Position numbers and translations under genes: made by a program. From Myroides phaeus (GTDB lineage Bacteria > Bacteroidota > Bacteroidia > Flavobacteriales > Flavobacteriaceae): a stretch of DNA of 64,000 nt. Every line of letters starts with the position of its first letter. Position 1 is the first letter of the stretch. Of this stretch, positions 59,698 through 64,000 are shown in pieces. The notes beneath the pieces were generated by a model, which ran no database searches, was not told where the DNA came from, and saw only the letters and a list, made by a program, of their open reading frames with translations. The stretch covers positions 169,228 to 233,227 of the forward strand of contig NZ_FNDQ01000001.1 in NCBI RefSeq assembly GCF_900099675.1. The letters are read 5' to 3'.

Positions 59698-60969
59698 TTA
59701 GTCGATAATATCAAATCCTGTGTAAGGACGTAATGCTTCTGGTATTACAATTCCTTCTGGTGTTTGATAGTTTTCAAGTATTCCTGCTAATACACGTGGT
59801 AAAGCTAATGAGCTTCCGTTTAATGTATGTGCTAATTGATTTTTACCTTCTTTGTCTTTAAAGCGTAATTTTAATCTGTTAGCTTGGAATGTCTCAAAGT
59901 TTGAAACAGAACTAATTTCTAACCATCTGTCTTGTGCTGTTGAGAATACTTCAAAGTCATATGTTAATGAAGAAGTGAATCCCATATCTCCACCACATAA
60001 TCTTAAGATTCTGTATGGTAATTTTAATTCGTCTAAAATTCCTTTAACGTGTTCAACCATTCCGTCTAAAGCGATGTATGAATTTTCTGGGTGTTCTATT
60101 CTTACAATTTCTACTTTGTCAAATTGGTGTAAACGGTTTAAACCTCTTACGTGTGCTCCATACGAACCTGCTTCTCTACGGAAACATGGTGTGTATGCTG
60201 TACATTGAATTGGTAATTCGCTCTCTTGTAATATTACATCGCGGAAAATGTTTGTTACGGGAACTTCTGCAGTTGGTATTAAGTATAAATCATCTACTGT
60301 TGAGTGGTACATTTGCCCTTCTTTGTCTGGCAATTGCCCTGTTCCATATCCTGATGCCTCATTGATTAAATGAGGTACTTGGTATTCTTTGTATCCTGCA
60401 GCTGTATTCTTGTCTAAAAAGTAAGAAATTAACGCTCTTTGTAAACGTGCTCCTTTACCTTTATATACAGGGAATCCTGCTCCAGTAATTTTATTACCTA
60501 ATTCGAAATCGATAATATCGTATTTTTTTGCTAATTCCCAGTGTGGTAATGCGCCTTCATGTAATGTTGGTACTTCTCCTGCTTGGAATACATTCAAGTT
60601 ATCGTCTGCATCTTTTCCTGGAGGAACAATGTCTGCTGGTACGTTAGGTAAAGTGTATAACTTCTCTGTTAAGTCTGCAGAAATATTGTTTAATTCTTCA
60701 GTTAATTGTTTGCTTTGCTCACGTAAGTTTGATGTTTTCTCTTTAATGATTTCTGCTTTCGCTTTCTCACCACTTTTCATCAACTCACCGATGCTTTTGG
60801 ATAGCTTGTTAGATTCTGCTAATACATTGTCTAATTCAACTTGTGTGCTTCTTCTTTTTTCATCTAATTCCAACACTTCGTTTAGCAAATCTGCAACATC
60901 AAGATTTCTTTTGGCTAAGCCTTTAACCACTTTCTCTTGATTTTCTCTAATAAAAGCTATCTGTAACAT
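59698..60969 (-). CDS. serS: Seryl-tRNA synthetase
   Basis: This class II synthetase has 423 residues. The N-terminal coiled coil (about 28-105) binds the long arm of tRNA-Ser. The catalytic part has TAEVPVTNIFRD, the motif 2 loop FRREAGSYGAHVRGLNRLHQ and motif 3 in HTLNGSSLALPRVLAGILENY. It is a single gene with its own terminator. The 259-bp gap upstream, shared with rseP, holds no gene. Confidence 0.97.
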   Translation of the reverse strand: MLQIAFIRENQEKVVKGLAKRNLDVADLLNEVLELDEKRRSTQVELDNVLAESNKLSKSIGELMKSGEKAKAEIIKEKTSNLREQSKQLTEELNNISADLTEKLYTLPNVPADIVPPGKDADDNLNVFQAGEVPTLHEGALPHWELAKKYDIIDFELGNKITGAGFPVYKGKGARLQRALISYFLDKNTAAGYKEYQVPHLINEASGYGTGQLPDKEGQMYHSTVDDLYLIPTAEVPVTNIFRDVILQESELPIQCTAYTPCFRREAGSYGAHVRGLNRLHQFDKVEIVRIEHPENSYIALDGMVEHVKGILDELKLPYRILRLCGGDMGFTSSLTYDFEVFSTAQDRWLEISSVSNFETFQANRLKLRFKDKEGKNQLAHTLNGSSLALPRVLAGILENYQTPEGIVIPEALRPYTGFDIID

Positions 60970-61190
60970 ATTATAAATATTAATTGATAGAGCAAAGTTA
61001 GAAAATAGTTTTCTATTATAGCTTATTTTCTGTTCGTTGGTTGTATTTTTCTCTTTGTTGAATGTTATATTTACTGCTATTTATGTTTCAATGGTTATAT
61101 ATTGGTGTTTAAATTGGTTTTTGTATGTGAAGAATGGGGTAAATAAACTCCTTGTTTAAAAAAAAAGTGAAATACTGAAAGTAATCAGTT

Positions 61191-61198
61191 ATTTTTGT
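61191..61198 (+). promoter_or_regulatory. Putative -7 element of rseP
   Basis: TATTTTTG matches TAnnTTTG, 30 nt before the ATG. No -33 TTG at the right distance is seen. Confidence 0.4.
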
Positions 61199-61228
61199 TC
61201 TTTATTTTTAAGATTGTAATAAAACGAA

Positions 61229-62575
61229 ATGGATATACTTATTAAATTATCTCAATTCTTATTGAGCTTGTCGCTATTAATTATTTTGCATGAGTTAGGT
61301 CACTTTATTCCTGCTAAACTTTTTAAAACTCGTGTTGAGAAGTTTTACTTGTTTTTCGATGTAAAGTTCTCCTTGTTTAAAAAGAAAATTGGGGATACAG
61401 TTTATGGTATTGGCTGGCTGCCTCTTGGAGGTTATGTGAAAATTGCTGGTATGGTGGATGAAAGTATGGATACTGAACAGCTGAAAAGTGAGCCTCAGCC
61501 TTGGGAATTTAGGTCTAAACCGGCTTGGCAAAGATTAATAATAATGTTAGGTGGTGTTTTTGTAAACTTTGTGCTTGCTTTTATTATATATATTGGTATG
61601 GCTTATACTTACGGTGAACTTTTTATTTCTAATAAAGATATTAAACACGGGGTATGGGTACAGTCTCCTATTTTAAAGGATGCTGGATTACAAAGTGGTG
61701 ATAAAATACTTGCTGTGGATGGTAAAGAAATTGTGAAGTTTAACGATTTACCAGAGGCTGTTTTATTAGGACATTCTATCGAGATTGAGAGAGAAGGTGT
61801 GAATCAGACTGTTACTTTGCCTACTGATTTTTTGGGACAGGTTACGCAAAGTAAAGGTATGGGCTTTGTTGCTCTTCGTATTCCTTTTGTTGTAACGGGA
61901 CTTGCTGAAGGTTCTGCGAATGAAAATGTTTTGGTAGCTAAGGATGTAGTGAAAAGTATTAATGGTGTTGATACTCCTTTTGTTGATATGGTGATGGGGG
62001 TTCTTGATGAGAATAAAGGAAAAACTGTTCCTGCTGTTGTTGAAAGAGAGGGGAAAGAGGTTGCTGTTAATTTAAATATTGATGCTGAGGGTAAATTGAA
62101 TGTGATATTTGCTGGGGGATTGCCTTTGGATAACTTAGAGAAATTAGGGCTTTATACTATTAGTCAAGAGAAGTATTCGTTGATTGAGTCGGTTCCTGTT
62201 GGATTGAAAAATGGAAAGGATCGTGTTGTTAGTTATTTTGCTCAATTGAAAAAAATTGTTCAACCTGAAACGGGAGCTTACAAAGGATTAGGTGGTTTTA
62301 TGGCTATTTATGATATTTTCCCTCAAGTATGGAGTTGGCAAGTTTTTTGGAGTATTACTGCTATGTTGTCAATTATGCTTGGAGTGATGAACTTATTACC
62401 TATTCCTGCGCTTGATGGTGGACACGTAATATTTTTATTGTACGAAATGATATCAGGTAGAAAGCCAAGTGATAAGTTCTTGGAAAATGCGCAAATGGTT
62501 GGTTTCTTTATACTTATAGGGTTGCTTCTGTTTGCTAATGGGAATGATATTTATAAGGCAATATTTGTGAAATAA
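61229..62575 (+). CDS. rseP: Site-2 protease, RseP family
   Basis: This zinc intramembrane protease of 448 residues cleaves membrane-bound regulators and leftover signal peptides. The zinc motif HELGH is at 21-25 in the first helix and the third ligand is in NLLPIPALDGGH in a late helix. One PDZ-like domain is evident (DAGLQSGDKILAVDGKEIVK), and a second, more divergent one follows (AKDVVKSINGVDTPFVDMVM). It precedes tRNA-Asn by 86 bp. Confidence 0.93.
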   Translation: MDILIKLSQFLLSLSLLIILHELGHFIPAKLFKTRVEKFYLFFDVKFSLFKKKIGDTVYGIGWLPLGGYVKIAGMVDESMDTEQLKSEPQPWEFRSKPAWQRLIIMLGGVFVNFVLAFIIYIGMAYTYGELFISNKDIKHGVWVQSPILKDAGLQSGDKILAVDGKEIVKFNDLPEAVLLGHSIEIEREGVNQTVTLPTDFLGQVTQSKGMGFVALRIPFVVTGLAEGSANENVLVAKDVVKSINGVDTPFVDMVMGVLDENKGKTVPAVVEREGKEVAVNLNIDAEGKLNVIFAGGLPLDNLEKLGLYTISQEKYSLIESVPVGLKNGKDRVVSYFAQLKKIVQPETGAYKGLGGFMAIYDIFPQVWSWQVFWSITAMLSIMLGVMNLLPIPALDGGHVIFLLYEMISGRKPSDKFLENAQMVGFFILIGLLLFANGNDIYKAIFVK

Positions 62576-62604
62576 TAAAAAAACAAAAAAAAAGGTATTT
62601 GTGT

Positions 62605-62634
62605 TTGCAAGATTAGAAAAACATTATATCTTTG
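62605..62634 (+). promoter_or_regulatory. Promoter of tRNA-Asn
   Basis: TTG at 62605-62607 and TATCTTTG at 62627-62634 are exactly 19 nt apart, a full match to the Bacteroidota -33/-7 consensus. The expected start is near 62641, about 20 nt before the tRNA. Confidence 0.78.
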
Positions 62635-62661
62635 CATCGCAATAAAGGTAGAAAATAACCT

Positions 62662-62735
62662 TCCTCCTTAGCTCAGTTGGTTAGAGCATCTGACTGTTAA
62701 TCAGAGGGTCCTTGGTTCGAGCCCAAGAGGGGGAG
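62662..62735 (+). tRNA. tRNA-Asn (anticodon GTT)
   Basis: This is a 74-nt cloverleaf. The acceptor stem is TCCTCCT / AGGGGGA, with one GU pair. The anticodon arm is TCTGA-CTGTTAA-TCAGA with anticodon GTT. The T arm is CTTGG-TTCGAGC-CCAAG. The discriminator is G and CCA is not encoded. A GACTGGC hairpin terminator follows. Confidence 0.97.
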
Positions 62736-62740
62736 CAGAG

Positions 62741-62766
62741 AAGCCAGTCCAAGACTGGCTTTTTTC
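62741..62766 (+). terminator. Terminator of tRNA-Asn
   Basis: The stem AAGCCAGTC / GACTGGCTT, with a CAA loop, is followed by TTTTCTT, 6 bp after the tRNA. Confidence 0.9.
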
Positions 62767-62840
62767 TTATAACCTTGTTAGGTTAAAAGAATTTTAAAAA
62801 CAAGAATACAGTAAAGAAATTTACTTTTTAAGGGGATTTG

Positions 62841-62878
62841 AAAAGCGATATCAGTCAATGGTATCGCTTTTCGTTTTT
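62841..62878 (+). terminator. Second terminator-like hairpin after tRNA-Asn
   Basis: A perfect 10-bp stem (AAAAGCGATA / TATCGCTTTT) with an 11-nt loop is followed by CGTTTTTTA. It does not follow any visible gene directly. Confidence 0.75.
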
Positions 62879-62879
62879 T

Positions 62880-63659
62880 AAATACTATCTGTTTTTATAT
62901 TTAGTAATTATGGAATGCTTGACTAATGTATAGGCGGTGGGTGACTTCAATCTTTCGGGATGTGAAGTTAAATGTGGTTATGAAATTGTTTCTGTCTATT
63001 TGTAAATAGAAAGCTTTTTTTGAGAATATATGCCTGGTTTGAATGTTAATGCTTTTTTGTTTGGCGTTAGTACGGGATCTCTTGCTTGGGTTTGTGATGG
63101 TAAGTAGTACAAATAGCTAATAGTATGGTGATTATTAGTAGTGAAAAAGGTTTTTACGAAGTTCTAATAAGGGCTTTTTATATGTTTTATGCTCTGGATA
63201 GTTTGTAAAGACTGGACTTAGGTAGTATTTATTACTATCTCATACGGTATTAAGTCGTAATTAGTTCGCGAAAAAGGCCTTTAGGTGAGGTAATTACGAC
63301 TTATTTACGGCTTATTTGCGACTAAATGTCATTTGAAACTCTTTTAATCCCTTTGTTTGTAAGGGTTTGCGGAGATTTGAGTACAAAAGTGGGACAGCGT
63401 TTATAGTGCATATGATGTCATTTGATAGCAAAATAACCGCTTTACAATTACGTATAGAAGTGATATAATTAATTTTGTACCTATATAAGGAGAGGATTAG
63501 AACATATATAATAGTATACTTATATATAGAGTGTTTGCTTTACTAAAGAAGACCAGACCTATTTGAACCAACAAAAACAAAAAGTAAAAAAACTTTCAGA
63601 GGTAATAAACAACATAACAACAGGTTATAAAAAACCTTTCAAAAAAGGAGTTGTAAAGT
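62880..63659. other. Noncoding region with inverted and short tandem repeats
   Basis: There is no credible ORF on either strand. A perfect 13-bp inverted repeat (TAAGTCGTAATTA at 63251-63263, TAATTACGACTTA at 63291-63303) encloses GTTCGCG and AAGGCCTTT. Overlapping its right arm, an 11-nt unit occurs three times with changes (TTACGACTTAT, TTACGGCTTAT, TTGCGACTAAA; about 63294-63326). TAATTTTG at 63470-63477 may be a weak -7 element. The rest appears unstructured. Confidence 0.6.
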
Positions 63660-63689
63660 TTGGAAATAGCCAAAAAGATGCTACTTTTG
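63660..63689 (+). promoter_or_regulatory. Promoter P1 upstream of the presumed rRNA operon
   Basis: TTG (63660-63662), 19 nt, TACTTTTG (63682-63689): an exact consensus promoter, followed by GCATCCGC. It is the first of three in tandem. Confidence 0.75.
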
Positions 63690-63784
63690 CATCCGCATTA
63701 CAGCAGACGATCATACACAAATAGTGAAAGAGTAAAGATAAAAAAGTAACGTTATTTCGCTTTGAAAAAAATAAGAAATTAAAT

Positions 63785-63816
63785 TTGGATAAGTAAAAAA
63801 TAAGGTTGTATCTTTG
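63785..63816 (+). promoter_or_regulatory. Promoter P2 upstream of the presumed rRNA operon
   Basis: TTG (63785-63787), 21 nt, TATCTTTG (63809-63816), followed by GCAGTCCGC. Both elements match the consensus. Confidence 0.72.
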
Positions 63817-63883
63817 CAGTCCGCTTCAGTAAATACGTCGGTTTAGCGATAAAAACAAAATGAAATTTATTTCAAAAAAAGTT

Positions 63884-63913
63884 TTGCTAAATTAAAAAAG
63901 TTATTTACTTTTG
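63884..63913 (+). promoter_or_regulatory. Promoter P3 upstream of the presumed rRNA operon
   Basis: TTG (63884-63886), 19 nt, TACTTTTG (63906-63913), followed by GCACTCGC: an exact consensus promoter. The sequence after it (to 64000) includes GTTCATAGACATATTGGATT, the kind of leader that precedes 16S rRNA in flavobacteria. Confidence 0.78.
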
Positions 63914-64000
63914 CACTCGCTTTGAAAGACAAGTGAGATTATAATTAAGAAGACACGTTCATAGACATATTGGATTGACAGCAAAAATTAAGAGAGTAAG
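63914..64000 (+). other. Likely leader of a 16S-23S-5S rRNA operon, cut by the window edge
   Basis: About 87 nt after P3 hold a boxA-like GTTCATAGACATATTGG segment and end in GAGAGTAAG. In related genomes this type of sequence runs directly into the 16S rRNA gene. The 16S itself is not visible, so the call is inferential. Confidence 0.6.

Noticed and set aside
62880..63650. Integrated mobile element next to tRNA-Asn
   Set aside because: No integrase, no transposase and no visible direct repeat of the tRNA 3' end; the region is simply empty of genes.

Overview
The window is 64 kb of an AT-rich genome from the phylum Bacteroidota, most likely a member of the Flavobacteriaceae (Myroides or Flavobacterium-like). 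The lineage call rests on several signs. Promoters match the Bacteroidota pattern TTG-19 nt-TAnnTTTG, best seen before the tRNA and at the right edge. Shine-Dalgarno sites are nearly absent. Arginine synthesis runs through an acetyl/succinyl-ornithine carbamoyltransferase. A complete moxR-bat aerotolerance cluster and several flavobacterial uncharacterised families (DUF6909-, DUF6427-, DUF4292-, DUF4286- and DUF4254-like) are present. No insertion sequence, prophage or CRISPR array was seen.

Layout. (1) 1-12.5 kb, plus strand: a surface polysaccharide locus. It holds a 5'-truncated conserved gene, a Wzz-like chain-length protein, rfbC, a 3'-shortened rfbD, a flippase, two glycosyltransferases, two tandem Wzy/WaaL-like membrane proteins, a WecG/TagA-type transferase, a UDP-xylose synthase and a polyprenyl-phosphate sugar-1-phosphate transferase, closed by a strong terminator. 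The middle part is visibly more AT-rich, as usual for exchangeable O-antigen modules. (2) 12.6-18.2 kb: purD, two small membrane protein genes, upp, a DUF4254/GT9 pair and apt. (3) 18.2-26.9 kb: the arginine operon (GNAT acetyltransferase, argG, argC, argD, argF', argB, argE, argH). It is preceded by an unannotated 35-codon leader ORF ending in a cluster of rare CGG arginine codons, which looks like a ribosome-mediated attenuator. (4) 27-30.5 kb, minus strand: a ferredoxin reductase-like flavoprotein, a haem-binding lipoprotein, pheS and a small conserved gene. (5) 30.6-40.2 kb: cvpA, then the minus-strand cluster moxR-DUF58-(BatD-like)-batA-batB-batC-batD-batE. BatC carries a near-perfect 33-bp tandem repeat. 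(6) 40.3-42.9 kb: an AlbA_2-type protein overlapping a phosphoesterase, and a small outer-membrane barrel. (7) 42.9-48.7 kb, minus strand: an ALDH7-type dehydrogenase, 3-hydroxyanthranilate dioxygenase, an EnvC-like protein, a DUF4292 lipoprotein, a sugar nucleotidyltransferase and dut. (8) 49-62.6 kb: xseA-xseB, an MscS channel, an OmpA lipoprotein, xth, an OlsF-like double acyltransferase, a 2-hydroxyacid dehydrogenase, mgtE, rsmA, a DUF4286 gene, serS and rseP. (9) 62.6-64 kb: tRNA-Asn, two terminators, then over 1 kb without genes that ends in three tandem consensus promoters and what looks like the leader of a ribosomal RNA operon just beyond the window.

The most interesting point is the putative arginine leader peptide. 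Next are the palindrome-rich dut/xseA intergenic region, the triple promoter at the right edge and the repeat structures at 63.25 kb. All functional calls are by recognition of family motifs; no database search was run.
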